The notes below the pieces were generated by a model that saw only the letters and a list, made by a program, of their open reading frames with translations, was not told where the DNA came from and did not search any database. A DNA stretch of 64,000 nucleotides from MWEI01 sp964600235 (lineage in GTDB: Bacteria > Desulfobacterota > Desulfomonilia > UBA1062): contig CAZRIV010000007.1 in NCBI GenBank assembly GCA_964600235.1, positions 120,759 through 184,758 of the forward strand, in the 5' to 3' direction. Below, one piece after another: positions 55,109-64,000 of this stretch. Position 1 is the stretch's first letter. Every line of letters starts with the position of its first letter. The translations under genes were made by a program, and so were the position numbers.

Positions 55109-56128
55109 ATGGTCAATGTCCTTATTACAGGCGGCTGCGGCTTCATCGGGACGAATCTCATCAAGTTTGTATTGGACAACAGGCCTGATTGGAGGGTCGT
55201 GAATCTTGATCTTTTGACCTATGCAGGCAACCTTGAGAATACCCATGGCCTGGAAAAAGACTATCCGTCGAGGTATTCCTTTGTTCGGGGGGATATTGCA
55301 GACGTCAGCGCCGTAAACGACCTCTTCGAAAAGCATAAGTTCGACCTTGTTCTCAACCTCGCTGCCGAGAGCCATGTGGACAGGAGCATCGAAGGGGCCG
55401 GGGTGTTCGTGCGGACGAACGTGGTTGGGACGCAGGTGCTGCTCGATGCATCCCTTAAAAACAGGGTTAAGCGATTTCTGCAGGTCTCAACCGATGAAGT
55501 CTATGGAAGCCTCGGCAGCCAGGGGAGCTTCCGGGAGGACCTGCCCATGGCGCCCAACAGCCCCTACTCGGCCTCAAAGGCGTCGGCGGACCTCCTGGTG
55601 AGGGCCTACATCAAGACCCACGGCATGGATGCCGTGATCACGCGGTGTTCCAATAACTACGGTCCCTACCAGTTTCCTGAAAAGCTCATCCCCCTCATGG
55701 TGGTGAACGCCCTGAACAATAAGGAGCTGCCGGTCTATGGAGACGGCAAGAACGTGAGGGACTGGATCTATGTCGAGGACCACTGCAGGGGCATCGTGAC
55801 GGTAGCCGAGAAAGGGATATCGGGAGAGGCCTATAATCTTGGAGGCGGGGCTGAGAAGGAAAATATCGAGATCGTACGGAACATCCTGGCATATCTCAAG
55901 AAACCTTTGACGCTGATCCGCTATGTAAAAGACAGACCCGGGCATGACTTCAGGTATTCAATGGATTATTCCAAGATAGAGCGCGAGCTTGGCTGGAGGC
56001 CGACCATGGATTTCAAAGAGGGGATTGCCTCCACCATAGAGTGGTACCTTGCCCGCAAGCCGTGGTGGGAGAGGATCATCTCCGGCGATTACCAGGGTTA
56101 TTACGAAAGGATGTACGGCGGAAGATGA
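55109..56128 (+). CDS. rfbB: dTDP-glucose 4,6-dehydratase
   Basis: A 339-residue short-chain dehydrogenase that forms dTDP-4-keto-6-deoxyglucose. Cofactor motif GGCGFIGTNLIKFVLDN, LNLAAESHVDRSI, catalytic VSTDEVYGSL (Thr-Asp-Glu), YSASKA (Tyr-x3-Lys) and RCSNNYGPYQFPEKLIPL. The next gene, rfbD, overlaps its stop by four bases. rfbA and rfbC are absent from the window. Confidence 0.95.
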   Translation: MVNVLITGGCGFIGTNLIKFVLDNRPDWRVVNLDLLTYAGNLENTHGLEKDYPSRYSFVRGDIADVSAVNDLFEKHKFDLVLNLAAESHVDRSIEGAGVFVRTNVVGTQVLLDASLKNRVKRFLQVSTDEVYGSLGSQGSFREDLPMAPNSPYSASKASADLLVRAYIKTHGMDAVITRCSNNYGPYQFPEKLIPLMVVNALNNKELPVYGDGKNVRDWIYVEDHCRGIVTVAEKGISGEAYNLGGGAEKENIEIVRNILAYLKKPLTLIRYVKDRPGHDFRYSMDYSKIERELGWRPTMDFKEGIASTIEWYLARKPWWERIISGDYQGYYERMYGGR

Positions 56129-57000
56129 GGATTCTGGTAACCGGAGCCAGGGGCATGTTGGGCAGTGAGGTCGTAAAGACCTTGGAGATGTATGGACATG
56201 AGGTCTGGGGGACAGACATATCGACCCAGGACAACAAGATCGACATCACCAGGCAGGACCAGATACGGCAAGCCCTCTCCTCTTTCAGGCCCTCCTGGGT
56301 AGTCAATTGCGCTGCTTACACCAATGTCGACCTGGCAGAGGAACACGAGGATCAGGCACTTGTTCTTAACGCCAAAGGCCCTGACCTCTTGGCGCATGCC
56401 TGCAGGAAGCTTTCCGTAAGGCTCCTTCATATCAGCACTGACTACGTCTTTGATGGGACAAAAGGAAAGCCCTATACCGAAGAAGACCCCCCGAACCCCA
56501 TAAACGTCTATGGCGCCAGCAAGCTTGCGGGAGAGAATGCCATACGGCATGTGATGGAGGACTACATCATAGTAAGGACCCAGTGGCTCATTGGGCATAA
56601 AGGGCGGAATTTCGTTTCAACCATACTTTCTGCCGCCCAGATCAATGAGAGCCTGCGGGTCGTTAATGATCAATGGGGGTCTCCCACCTTTGCTTCCGAT
56701 CTGGCAAGGGCAATTACACAGCTCATGGAAGCCGATGCCCGTGGCATATACCATGTGTGTAACAGGGGCAAGGCAACATGGTTCGATCTCGCGAATAAGG
56801 CCATCGAGATCGTAGGGCTGGGTACGCGTGTGATGCCGGTGAGCACCGAGGAATTCCCCAGGCCGGCAAAAAGACCTCCCTATTCCATCCTCTCAACGAA
56901 AAAGTTCACGGAAAAAACCGGCAAGCTCATGCCGCTGTGGCAGACGTCCCTAGACAACTATATTCATGAATATCTGCAGCATGTGAAAGGCACGGCCTGA
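56125..57000 (+). CDS. rfbD: dTDP-4-dehydrorhamnose reductase
   Basis: A 291-residue SDR that makes dTDP-L-rhamnose for surface polysaccharide. Motifs: TGARGMLGSEVVKTL, VNCAAYTNVDLAEEHEDQALVLNAKG, HISTDYVFDGTKGKPYTEED, YGASKLAGE and VRTQWLIG. The ATG at 56125 overlaps the rfbB stop (ATGA). Confidence 0.94.
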   Translation: MRILVTGARGMLGSEVVKTLEMYGHEVWGTDISTQDNKIDITRQDQIRQALSSFRPSWVVNCAAYTNVDLAEEHEDQALVLNAKGPDLLAHACRKLSVRLLHISTDYVFDGTKGKPYTEEDPPNPINVYGASKLAGENAIRHVMEDYIIVRTQWLIGHKGRNFVSTILSAAQINESLRVVNDQWGSPTFASDLARAITQLMEADARGIYHVCNRGKATWFDLANKAIEIVGLGTRVMPVSTEEFPRPAKRPPYSILSTKKFTEKTGKLMPLWQTSLDNYIHEYLQHVKGTA

Positions 57001-57170
57001 CGGTAAAACACACGAAGGATGCGAACATGGGCCAGGCATAAATCAGGCGGGGCCTGAGACAGCGCAGACAGTGGCTTAATAAGGGTGGGAGAATCATCTT
57101 TAGGAAATAACCCATATCTGTTAAACAGAGCAGAGGAAAGGGTATAGCAACCCATGCAGTGGGTGAAGTT

Positions 57171-57815
57171 ATGGAACAAAGGAGAAGGCAATTGAGCAAG
57201 GATAAACAAAAGAGTATTGCACGGGATTGGGCCGAGGCCCTCGTAACCGCGTTCATCATCGCCATGATCATCAGGGCCTTCATCCTCCAGGCATATCGTA
57301 TCCCGTCTTCGTCCATGGAGGACACCCTGCTCAAGGGCGACCATATACTTGCGACCAAGTTTACCTATGGCCTGACCATGCCATTTACCACCAAGAAGAT
57401 CTGGGGCGCAGACAGGATCCCGTCCAGGGGAGACATCATCATCTTCACCTTTCCCGTTAATCATGACATGGATTTCGTCAAGAGGGTCATCGGCCTGCCG
57501 GGAGATGTGATAGAGGTAAGGGACAAGAAGGTGTATATTAATGGCAAGCGGTTTGCGATCCCTTATGAAAAATACACGGATCCCTTCTCCATCAATATCG
57601 GACAGAATAAAGTCAGGGACTTCTTCGGCCCTGTCACGGTAAATCCGGGACATGTCTTTGCCATGGGGGACAACCGGGACCAGAGTTTTGACAGCCGTTT
57701 CTGGGGCCAGGTGCCCATCGAGAATATAAAAGGAAGGGCTTTTATCATCTATTTTTCCTGGGCAGGAGAAAGTCCGTGGATTCGTTTTAACCGTATCGGG
57801 CACCTCATACGTTAG
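57171..57815 (+). CDS. lepB: signal peptidase I
   Basis: A 214-residue type I signal peptidase. N-terminal membrane segment (ALVTAFIIAMIIRAFILQAY), catalytic Ser in IPSSSMEDTLLKGDH, catalytic Lys in FVKRVIGLPGDVIEV, and GDNRDQSFDSRFWGQVP. It cleaves secretory signal peptides on the outer face of the inner membrane. Start is uncertain between a GTG at 57159 and ATG 57171. It begins a lepB-pyrR-pyrB-pyrC run. Confidence 0.93.
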   Translation: MEQRRRQLSKDKQKSIARDWAEALVTAFIIAMIIRAFILQAYRIPSSSMEDTLLKGDHILATKFTYGLTMPFTTKKIWGADRIPSRGDIIIFTFPVNHDMDFVKRVIGLPGDVIEVRDKKVYINGKRFAIPYEKYTDPFSINIGQNKVRDFFGPVTVNPGHVFAMGDNRDQSFDSRFWGQVPIENIKGRAFIIYFSWAGESPWIRFNRIGHLIR

Positions 57816-57824
57816 GTGGCGGGA

Positions 57825-58364
57825 ATGACAGAGATACCTAAAAATCCTCAGGATATCCACGCTATCCTCGTCAGGCTTGCCGACGACCTGACGAAATCCA
57901 TCAGCGACTGGGACAAGGTGGCCTTTATCGGCATACGAAGCGGGGGAGAACTGATTGCCCGGGACCTGGTGAAACTCCTCAAGGAAAAGACCGGAAATCA
58001 AATACCCCTTGGGGCGCTTGATATAGCCCTGTATAGGGATGACCTCACCCGGAGGAAGTCCTACCCGGAGGTCAGAAGTACGGATATCCCCTTTGCGGTT
58101 GATGCCAAAGAGATCATCCTGGTGGATGATGTCCTCTATACCGGGCGCTCGGTCAGGGCGGCCATAGACCATATCGTGGACCTGGGTCGCCCCGAAAGGA
58201 TCTACCTGCTGGTCCTGTTCGACAGGAAGGGCAGGGAATTGCCCATACAGGCGGATTTTACGGGATTGAAAATCAACCTCCCTGATGATCAGGTCATCAA
58301 GATAGAGGCCTCAGAGGATAAGGATGCCATCGGAGGGGTTGTCATCAGCGAGGTGAAACGGTGA
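57825..58364 (+). CDS. pyrR: PyrR, pyrimidine regulator / uracil phosphoribosyltransferase
   Basis: A 179-residue PyrR: PRPP motif VDDVLYTGRSVRAAIDHI, then DLGRPERIYLLVLFDRKGRELPIQADFTG, and GIRSGGELIARDL. PyrR binds pyr mRNA to promote termination in Firmicutes and has UPRT activity. The spacing to pyrB is a four-base overlap, so no attenuator fits between them; any RNA target would be in the leader before lepB. ATG 57825 is preferred to an earlier GTG (GGTGGCGGGA upstream). Confidence 0.92.
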   Translation: MTEIPKNPQDIHAILVRLADDLTKSISDWDKVAFIGIRSGGELIARDLVKLLKEKTGNQIPLGALDIALYRDDLTRRKSYPEVRSTDIPFAVDAKEIILVDDVLYTGRSVRAAIDHIVDLGRPERIYLLVLFDRKGRELPIQADFTGLKINLPDDQVIKIEASEDKDAIGGVVISEVKR

Positions 58365-59293
58365 ACTGGCCCCATAAGGACATCATAGCCATTGCGGACC
58401 TGACCTCTGAAGAGATCTATGCCATACTGGATATGAGCAAGTCCTTTAAAGAGGTGAGCAGGCGGGACATCAAGAAGGTGCCAGCACTCAGAGGCAAGAC
58501 AGTGGTGCTGCTCTTCTATGAGGCATCAACCAGGACGCGACTTTCATTCGAGCTTGCAGCAAAGCGCCTGAGTGCCGACACAATGGCCCTGTCCGCTACC
58601 GGGTCTTCCTTTGCAAAAGGCGAGACCATCATGGATGCCGCATTGAATGTCATGGCCATGTCACCTGACTGCATCGTCATACGCTACCCTTATGCCGGGC
58701 TTCCCCAAAAGCTGGCCCGGGAACTCCCCTGTTCCATCATCAATGCTGGAGACGGGGCACACGAACACCCCTCCCAGGCCCTTCTAGACATGTATTCCAT
58801 GAGGGAACACTTCGGAAAGCTCGAAGGCTTGCATGTGGCCATAGTGGGAGACATCCTTCATTCGAGGGTGGCCCGATCGAATGTTTGTGGATTGAAAAAG
58901 GTGGGCGCTTTCGTCACCCTTGTGGCACCCAGGACCCTCCTCCCCGCAGGCATCGACACATGGGGTGTGAACGTATCTACCTCCTTTGATCCGGTTGTTG
59001 GAGAGGCGGATGTCATCATGATGCTCCGGGTTCAAAAAGAGCGGATACACGAGCAATATTTCTCCGGGGAGCGTGAATACGCATACTTTTACGGACTGAA
59101 CAAGAAGAGGGTCGATAAGATGAAGCCGGGGGCTGTCATCATGCACCCGGGACCCATGAACCGGGGAGTGGAGATCACCCATGACGCTGCAGACGGGACA
59201 CGCTCCATTATCCTCAATCAGGTGGAGAACGGCGTGGCGGTCAGGATGACGCTGCTCTACCTGTCTCTGGGAGGGAATGTCAATGTGGATTAA
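58361..59293 (+). CDS. pyrB: aspartate carbamoyltransferase catalytic subunit
   Basis: A 310-residue ATCase that makes carbamoyl-aspartate. Carbamoyl-phosphate loop: EASTRTRLSFELAAKRL. Later RYPYAGLPQKLA, NAGDGAHEHPSQALLDMYSM and MHPGPMNRGVEI. GTG start overlapping the pyrR stop. Its end overlaps pyrC by 17 bases. No pyrI is present, so it is an unregulated or DHOase-associated type. Confidence 0.95.
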   Translation: MNWPHKDIIAIADLTSEEIYAILDMSKSFKEVSRRDIKKVPALRGKTVVLLFYEASTRTRLSFELAAKRLSADTMALSATGSSFAKGETIMDAALNVMAMSPDCIVIRYPYAGLPQKLARELPCSIINAGDGAHEHPSQALLDMYSMREHFGKLEGLHVAIVGDILHSRVARSNVCGLKKVGAFVTLVAPRTLLPAGIDTWGVNVSTSFDPVVGEADVIMMLRVQKERIHEQYFSGEREYAYFYGLNKKRVDKMKPGAVIMHPGPMNRGVEITHDAADGTRSIILNQVENGVAVRMTLLYLSLGGNVNVD

Positions 59294-60596
59294 GGGAGGC
59301 CGCGTTATCGATCCTGCAAATAACCTTGATGAGATGGCCGACATCCTCATACGAGGAGGCATTATCGAGGAGATCGTGCCTTCAGGCAGCAAGGTTTCCC
59401 CAGAAGAAGAGGTTCTTGATGCAAAAGGATTGTGGCTGATTCCCGGGCTCATTGATATGCATGCCCATCTGAGGGAGCCCGGGTATGAATACAAGGAAGA
59501 TATTGCAAGCGGCAGCCTAGCTGCGGCAGCAGGCGGCATTACAAGTGTTGTCTGCATGGCCAACACCGATCCGGTCAATGACAATGCATCGGTCACCCAG
59601 TATATTCTCAAGAAGGCATCGAGCGTCGGGCTGGTGAGGGTTCTCCCGGTGGGGGCCATGACAAAAGGGTTGCAGGGCAAAGAGCTTTCCGAGATGGGGC
59701 TGATGAAAGAGGCCGGAATAGTGGCCGTTTCAGATGATGGCAACCCCCTTGAGAGCGCGTCTGTCATGCGCAGTGCCATGGAGTATGCCGCCACATTTTT
59801 TCTGCCCGTCATATCCCACTGCGAAGACAAGGGTCTTGCGGCAGCAGGGGTGATGAACGAAGGAGCCCTTGCCTCCCAGCTCGGCCTGGCCGGGATAACG
59901 CCTCTGGCAGAGGAAATCATGGTTTCACGGGATGTTCTCCTCTCGCAGTATACCGGTGTTCCTGTCCACATCACCCATATCTCCACCAAGGGGAGCCTGG
60001 AGATCATCACGCAGTCAAAGCAGCAGGGGTCAAAGGTCACCTGCGACACCACCCCGCACCATTTCCTCTTAACCGAGGAGGGTGTGCGATCCTATGATGC
60101 ACATTACAAGATGAATCCTCCTTTGAGGAGCGAAGCGGACAGGCTTGCCCTGATCGAGGGTATCAGGATGAATCTGATCGACTGCATTGCCACGGATCAT
60201 GCGCCTCATGCCAAGGATGAAAAAGACCTGGATTATGACCTGGCGCCCTTCGGCATCATCGGTTTCCAGACATTGCTGCCGGCCATTATGAAGCTGCACC
60301 TCGATTTTGACATCGACTTCTCCCAGCTTTTGGCCTGCGTCACGAAAAATCCAGCCAGGGTTCTGGGGCTTGAGGCAGGTACCTTGAGCCGGGGCTCGCT
60401 TGCGGATATCACCCTCTTTGATCCTTCTGCCGTCTGGACCCTGACCGAGGACATGATCCTTTCCAAATCGCACAATACACCGTTCATAGGCTGGACCTTT
60501 ACCGGGAAGGTGGTGCGGACCATTGTCGGGGGGGAAACGGTCTATAGGGCCGACGAGAAAAAGACTCAATCGATCCAGAAGGACCTCGGCGCGTAA
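59277..60596 (+). CDS. pyrC: dihydroorotase
   Basis: A 439-residue class I dihydroorotase. Metal site: IDMHAHLREPGYEYKEDI; later metal ligands in ISHCEDKGLA, VHITHISTKGSLEII and IATDHAPHA. The family closes carbamoyl-aspartate to dihydroorotate. The start may be 59277 or 59283 (two nearby ATG). It ends the pyrimidine unit, followed by a palindromic terminator. Confidence 0.95.
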   Translation: MSMWIKGGRVIDPANNLDEMADILIRGGIIEEIVPSGSKVSPEEEVLDAKGLWLIPGLIDMHAHLREPGYEYKEDIASGSLAAAAGGITSVVCMANTDPVNDNASVTQYILKKASSVGLVRVLPVGAMTKGLQGKELSEMGLMKEAGIVAVSDDGNPLESASVMRSAMEYAATFFLPVISHCEDKGLAAAGVMNEGALASQLGLAGITPLAEEIMVSRDVLLSQYTGVPVHITHISTKGSLEIITQSKQQGSKVTCDTTPHHFLLTEEGVRSYDAHYKMNPPLRSEADRLALIEGIRMNLIDCIATDHAPHAKDEKDLDYDLAPFGIIGFQTLLPAIMKLHLDFDIDFSQLLACVTKNPARVLGLEAGTLSRGSLADITLFDPSAVWTLTEDMILSKSHNTPFIGWTFTGKVVRTIVGGETVYRADEKKTQSIQKDLGA

Positions 60597-60608
60597 GTAA
60601 ATCCTTAC

Positions 60609-60640
60609 CCTGAACGATCATGATCGTTCAGGCCAAATTT
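60609..60640 (+). terminator. palindromic terminator after pyrC
   Basis: CCTGAACGATCA (60609-60620) followed directly by its reverse complement (60621-60632), then CCAAATTTTTC. A 24-base perfect palindrome with T-run. Confidence 0.75.
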
Positions 60641-60783
60641 TTCAAAGAAAACCTTGCATAACACCACGCACCTTGCCCAAGATCCAAGGCCTCTTCGTGT
60701 TCATTGTACGTTTTGAAAACTCAAAATCATTATGAAAGGATGCAGAGATTTTAGATTATTTATGAAGACTATGCGCTAATCAT

Positions 60784-61917
60784 CTAGATCAGTCCCGCTT
60801 CGTCCACCATGTCTTTTACCATCGCCCCAATGGCAAGGCAGCTTGTGAGTCCCGGTGATTCGATCCCGATGAGGTTTATGAGGCCATAGAGATCTTTGTC
60901 CGCCTCATGGCGGATTACAAAGTCCCGCACATCCTCTCCGGGCTGCTGGATTTTGGGCCTGATTCCTGCCATGTCAGGCATGAGATCTCCTTCTTCGAGA
61001 AAGGGCAGCAATCTGCGGGCGCTCTCCAGAAATTCTCCGGCATGAGCCGGGTTGACGTCGTAGCTGATGGTATCCACATACCTGGCATCGGGCCCGAGCC
61101 TGACCGAGCCGGACAGGTCTTTGGTCACATGGATGCCCAGCCCCGTGAGGCTTCTTTCAGGGCTCGGGTAGACAAGACCGTTCACCATGCCCTGCTTTTT
61201 CCCCCGCATACGGAAGTACTGACCCTTTACCGGATAGATGCGGTAGCCTGATGCATCAACATCAATCCCGGCAAAAGAGGCATTTGTGTCCGCATCAAGC
61301 CCCCCTGAGTTGATGACCGTCCGGGAGGCGAAGATATAATGCTCTGAAGGCAAGGCCTCTACAGAGCACAAGAATCCCCCGGTTGATTTGTCAAGGGCGC
61401 TGAGGGATGAGTTATACAACAGGGTGCATCCCCGGCTCAGAGCAAGGGCCTCGAGGGCTTTAATCAGGCGGTGTGAGTCTATGATGCCGGTATTGGGCGA
61501 ATACAATGCGCTCACGCCGCTTACATACGGCTCCCTCTCGGCCAGTTCGGCGCGGGAAATCATGGTGAGGCCAGGGGCACCGTTCTCGGTCCCCTGCCTC
61601 CAGAGGCCCTCGATGGCCCCTTCTTCCCCGGGGCTTGATGCGACAATTACCTTGCCGATTCTCTGACAAGGGATGGAGTGCTTTTCGCAAAAGGCATACA
61701 GGTCTCGTGAACCTTTGACGCATAGGCCAGACTTCAAAGATCCCAGTGGGTAATAGATCCCTGCATGGATCACCTCGGAGTTGCGGGAGCTTGTCGCCTT
61801 GCCGGGCCCGGATTCTTTCTCAAGCACGACAATCGACCTTCCCGTTTCAGAGAGCGCGCAGGCAATGGCGAGGCCCACGACACCTGCTCCGATTACAGTG
61901 ATGTCCATGTGGATCAT
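60784..61917 (-). CDS. L-2-hydroxyglutarate oxidase-like FAD oxidoreductase
   Basis: A 377-residue FAD oxidase of the DAO/LhgO family. FAD motif ITVIGAGVVGLAIACALSETG (residues 6-26), SSRNSEVIHAGIYYPLGSLK, PNTGIIDSHRLIKAL, and GIESPGLTSCLAIG near the end, all characteristic of LhgO, which oxidises L-2-hydroxyglutarate to 2-oxoglutarate. AGGGA precedes the ATG at 61917; another ATG lies 3 codons in. It is convergent with pyrC and divergent from the next gene. Confidence 0.88.
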   Translation of the reverse strand: MIHMDITVIGAGVVGLAIACALSETGRSIVVLEKESGPGKATSSRNSEVIHAGIYYPLGSLKSGLCVKGSRDLYAFCEKHSIPCQRIGKVIVASSPGEEGAIEGLWRQGTENGAPGLTMISRAELAEREPYVSGVSALYSPNTGIIDSHRLIKALEALALSRGCTLLYNSSLSALDKSTGGFLCSVEALPSEHYIFASRTVINSGGLDADTNASFAGIDVDASGYRIYPVKGQYFRMRGKKQGMVNGLVYPSPERSLTGLGIHVTKDLSGSVRLGPDARYVDTISYDVNPAHAGEFLESARRLLPFLEEGDLMPDMAGIRPKIQQPGEDVRDFVIRHEADKDLYGLINLIGIESPGLTSCLAIGAMVKDMVDEAGLI

Positions 61918-62136
61918 GGTATCCCTATAGCAGTAATAATCGGAATGAAAAAGGGAAACGGAAAGATGCAGTAATCTTTGCCGGTGGGTTGGGGAGGACC
62001 ACACATAGAGAAGAACAACAAAGGTTAAGAAAAGAATGCCGACTTCCTTGCCTGGGACGTTGTGATCTGCTATACATTTTATGGTTCACGCAAGAGCCAG
62101 AACAACTACACACAACACAATTTCTCGGAGGAGGCC

Positions 62137-63903
62137 ATGGATATCAGGGATAAGATTCCGGTCATCAGGGTTGCCATAAGGGGTGCGAATGGAAGGATGG
62201 GTCTTCAGGCGATCTATGCATCTATGGAGAACAACGAGGATATCCTTGCCAGGGCAAAAACCAAGGAGCTTACCGATAAGGATGTGTGGATCGACGTGGT
62301 CTTCGGTGCCTTCACCGCGGACATACCGACCGTACAGCAGCTCCTTGCAGGTATCATGCGCTCGGAAAAGTCCAAGATCCTTGAAGGCTACGACAAGATG
62401 GGGAGCCCTATCTTCCGGCTGAAGGCCGACGGCAAGCATGAGTTGAGAACCAAGTATTTGGAGCAGACCCTTGAAGAGGAACCCCAGAGGGACCATGTCA
62501 TCCCCTTTGACCGCCAGGAGCTCATCGATTCACCCGAGGGCTTGCCTGCCATCAAGATACTCTCCCATGACAAGCAGGAGGTCCTCTCTGTTATACGCCA
62601 TGCCAATGTACGGCTCGGAGAGCTCTCATCAGAGGCCATCATGGACAGGGTGTTGGATACGGCCTATGACCTTGGCGCCAACGTTCTGCTCTCGTGTGTG
62701 GGAGACACTGCCAAGACCTCGGAGCGGATGAAGAAGTGGCTCGATAAAATCCACGAGAAGAAATACGCAATAGGGTTTTTAGAGTCCGCACCTGCCAAAG
62801 GTTGGGAAAAGCGGATGCTTTCGAGGCAGGATGAGGTCAGTGTGCTCTGCTCGAGGAACTTCAGTCCTACTGGCACGCTCTTCAGGACAGGAATTGCGAT
62901 CAAGCAGCCTCTGTTCGGGTATAACAATTTTGAGTTCGGTAAGGCCGTGGAGAGGTTTAAAAAGGTCTTCAGCAGGATCGTCCAGCAGATTACATTACAC
63001 GATGCGTTTAAAAATTATGCACAGGTGCTGAAAAAACAGCCCACGACCATACGGGAAATAGACGGTGCAGAAATCCTGGTGAACTTCCCTCCCAACTTCC
63101 TTACCGTTACCTCGCCCAATTACCTCATCTTCAGCTTTTATGAAGATAACGAATACGGCTTTATCTGTGCGTCGCTCATACCAAACCTCAAGGCATTGGG
63201 CTTGATCTATCGCGACAGCGCGACAGTAGAAAATGCAAGGTCGGACGGGCTGAAATATGAGGCCGTAACCAATGTGCCCGGCCTATTCGGCATCGACTGG
63301 ATCACAAATGCGCCCCAGGAGATCATAAAAAGGGGAGGCGCCATGTCCACGAGCTCCTGCACGACGAATGGAAATCTCGTGGGAGACGTGATCATGATTC
63401 TTGCTTTGCACAGTTATTTCGATTTCTTTGCTGATACCTCGAAGGACTATTACATATGCACGGATACAGGGAAAAGGAGCAAGATCGAGGAGAAGATCGA
63501 AAAGAAGTTTTCTGAATTCAAGGGATATCTTGACGGCGTGCTCAGCAACAGGGCGCTTATGATCAAGACGATCTTCAATTTCTATTATGACCAGGTAACC
63601 TATATCAACACCGACATGCAGCATGGTCTTACCCGTTCGGAATCACCAGAGGTTCTGGACTACCTGCGGGAAACTTCCTCGGGTTCCCAGACAGAGGTTC
63701 CCAAGCTCCTCTCTCTGCCGAACCGGGAGCTTGAGTATCTTAAAGGGCTTAGTGCCCTGGTAAAGGGCCAGCTGGCTGCTGAAAAGAATGAGCAGGAGAA
63801 GGCAGGCTTGTCTGAACAGATCAAAAAGATCGAAGCCAGCATCAAGACGATTGAGGACAGTATCAACATTGTTTCCATTCTTGAACGTGTCGAGGGCAAT
63901 TAG
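62137..63903 (+). CDS. large divergent GAPDH-like dehydrogenase
   Basis: A 588-residue protein. The N-terminus has a dinucleotide motif IRVAIRGANGRMGLQAI (residues 10-26), as in GAPDH and dihydrodipicolinate reductase. Around residue 408 is TSSCTTNGN, matching the catalytic-Cys motif SCTTN of glyceraldehyde-3-phosphate dehydrogenase, but about 260 residues later than usual. The part between and after is unlike standard GAPDH, and the C-terminus is a coiled coil (about 535-585). I infer an NAD(P)-linked aldehyde/phosphate dehydrogenase, but the reaction is not known. Start from GGAGGAGGCC-ATG; a longer in-frame opening is not supported. Confidence 0.6.
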   Translation: MDIRDKIPVIRVAIRGANGRMGLQAIYASMENNEDILARAKTKELTDKDVWIDVVFGAFTADIPTVQQLLAGIMRSEKSKILEGYDKMGSPIFRLKADGKHELRTKYLEQTLEEEPQRDHVIPFDRQELIDSPEGLPAIKILSHDKQEVLSVIRHANVRLGELSSEAIMDRVLDTAYDLGANVLLSCVGDTAKTSERMKKWLDKIHEKKYAIGFLESAPAKGWEKRMLSRQDEVSVLCSRNFSPTGTLFRTGIAIKQPLFGYNNFEFGKAVERFKKVFSRIVQQITLHDAFKNYAQVLKKQPTTIREIDGAEILVNFPPNFLTVTSPNYLIFSFYEDNEYGFICASLIPNLKALGLIYRDSATVENARSDGLKYEAVTNVPGLFGIDWITNAPQEIIKRGGAMSTSSCTTNGNLVGDVIMILALHSYFDFFADTSKDYYICTDTGKRSKIEEKIEKKFSEFKGYLDGVLSNRALMIKTIFNFYYDQVTYINTDMQHGLTRSESPEVLDYLRETSSGSQTEVPKLLSLPNRELEYLKGLSALVKGQLAAEKNEQEKAGLSEQIKKIEASIKTIEDSINIVSILERVEGN

Positions 63904-63907
63904 GTGC

Positions 63908-63936
63908 TTGACACCACAATTTCGTTTGGACTATGA
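63908..63936 (+). promoter_or_regulatory. promoter of tRNA-Met
   Basis: TTGACA (63908-63913), 17 bases, CTATGA (63931-63936), ten bases above the tRNA. Same pattern as the tRNA-Gly promoter. Confidence 0.65.
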
Positions 63937-63946
63937 ACCCTCACAA

Positions 63947-64000
63947 GGGCCCATAGCTCAATTGGTAGAGCCACCGGCTCATAACCGGTAGGTCCCTGGT
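63947..64000 (+). tRNA. tRNA-Met (CAT), cut by window end
   Basis: GGGCCCA acceptor, D arm GCTCAATTGGTAGAGC, anticodon stem ACCGG/CCGGT with loop CTCATAA giving CAT, then the start of the T arm (GTCCCTGGT). The 3' part is outside the window. The GGTCCCTGGT variable/T region fits elongator Met better than initiator; an Ile2 (lysidine) tRNA is possible. Confidence 0.85.

Overview
The window is a stretch of bacterial chromosome, GC-moderate to GC-rich, dense with short intergenic gaps. The gene set suggests a Desulfobacterota (former Deltaproteobacteria) relative, probably an anaerobe. The pointers are a bacterial NrpR/DUF128 regulator, a sigma-54 enhancer-binding protein and sigma-54-type promoters, a small Ras-like GTPase paired with a class III cyclase, a choice-of-anchor-U surface protein, a PopZ-like acidic protein and PyrR beside pyrBC. 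The placement is inference; no rRNA or other decisive marker is present.

Layout. 1-8 kb: 3' end of a GalT-like gene, rsmE, a large TPR lipoprotein, nrpR, a YggS-type PLP protein, a SAM hydrolase and an alpha/beta hydrolase. 8.3-19.5 kb: clpB, a decayed membrane-protein fragment, an SGNH-esterase lipoprotein followed by a lipase-chaperone-like gene, a PAS/sigma-54 activator, birA and valS. 19.7-28.6 kb: a PopZ-like acidic protein, a phosphofructokinase, a dihydrolipoyl dehydrogenase, a ZIP transporter, the GTPase-cyclase pair and a fibronectin-type surface protein behind a sigma-54-type promoter. 28.5-29.6 kb is AT-rich with no gene that I can support.

29.6-32.0 kb is the least ordinary part. 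Three same-strand genes (RidA, an HNH protein, and a protein with a HEPN-like Rx4H motif) are separated by two folded sites with the architecture of integron attC sites. Stop codons lie inside the sites and start codons lie just after them. No integrase is in the window, so this looks like a cassette cluster lacking its integrase (CALIN-like), lodged just downstream of gyrA.

32.3-40.1 kb is the replication and segregation cluster gyrA, gyrB, dnaN, parB, parA with a near-perfect parS site upstream of parA. dnaA is not present. 40.2-42.7 kb holds a PH-like membrane protein, SuhB, TatD and YjbQ. 42.8-53.9 kb is the conserved transcription/translation operon: tRNA-Gly, rimP, nusA, ylxR, infB, ylxP, rbfA, nrnA, truB, rpsO, pnp and an M16 peptidase, mostly overlapping by a few bases. 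A strong terminator-like hairpin sits immediately before rimP. 54.3-60.6 kb holds truA, two dTDP-rhamnose genes, lepB, pyrR, pyrB and pyrC, ending at a palindromic terminator. The window ends with an LhgO-like FAD oxidase, a large divergent protein carrying a GAPDH-like SCTTN motif, and a tRNA-Met cut by the window edge.
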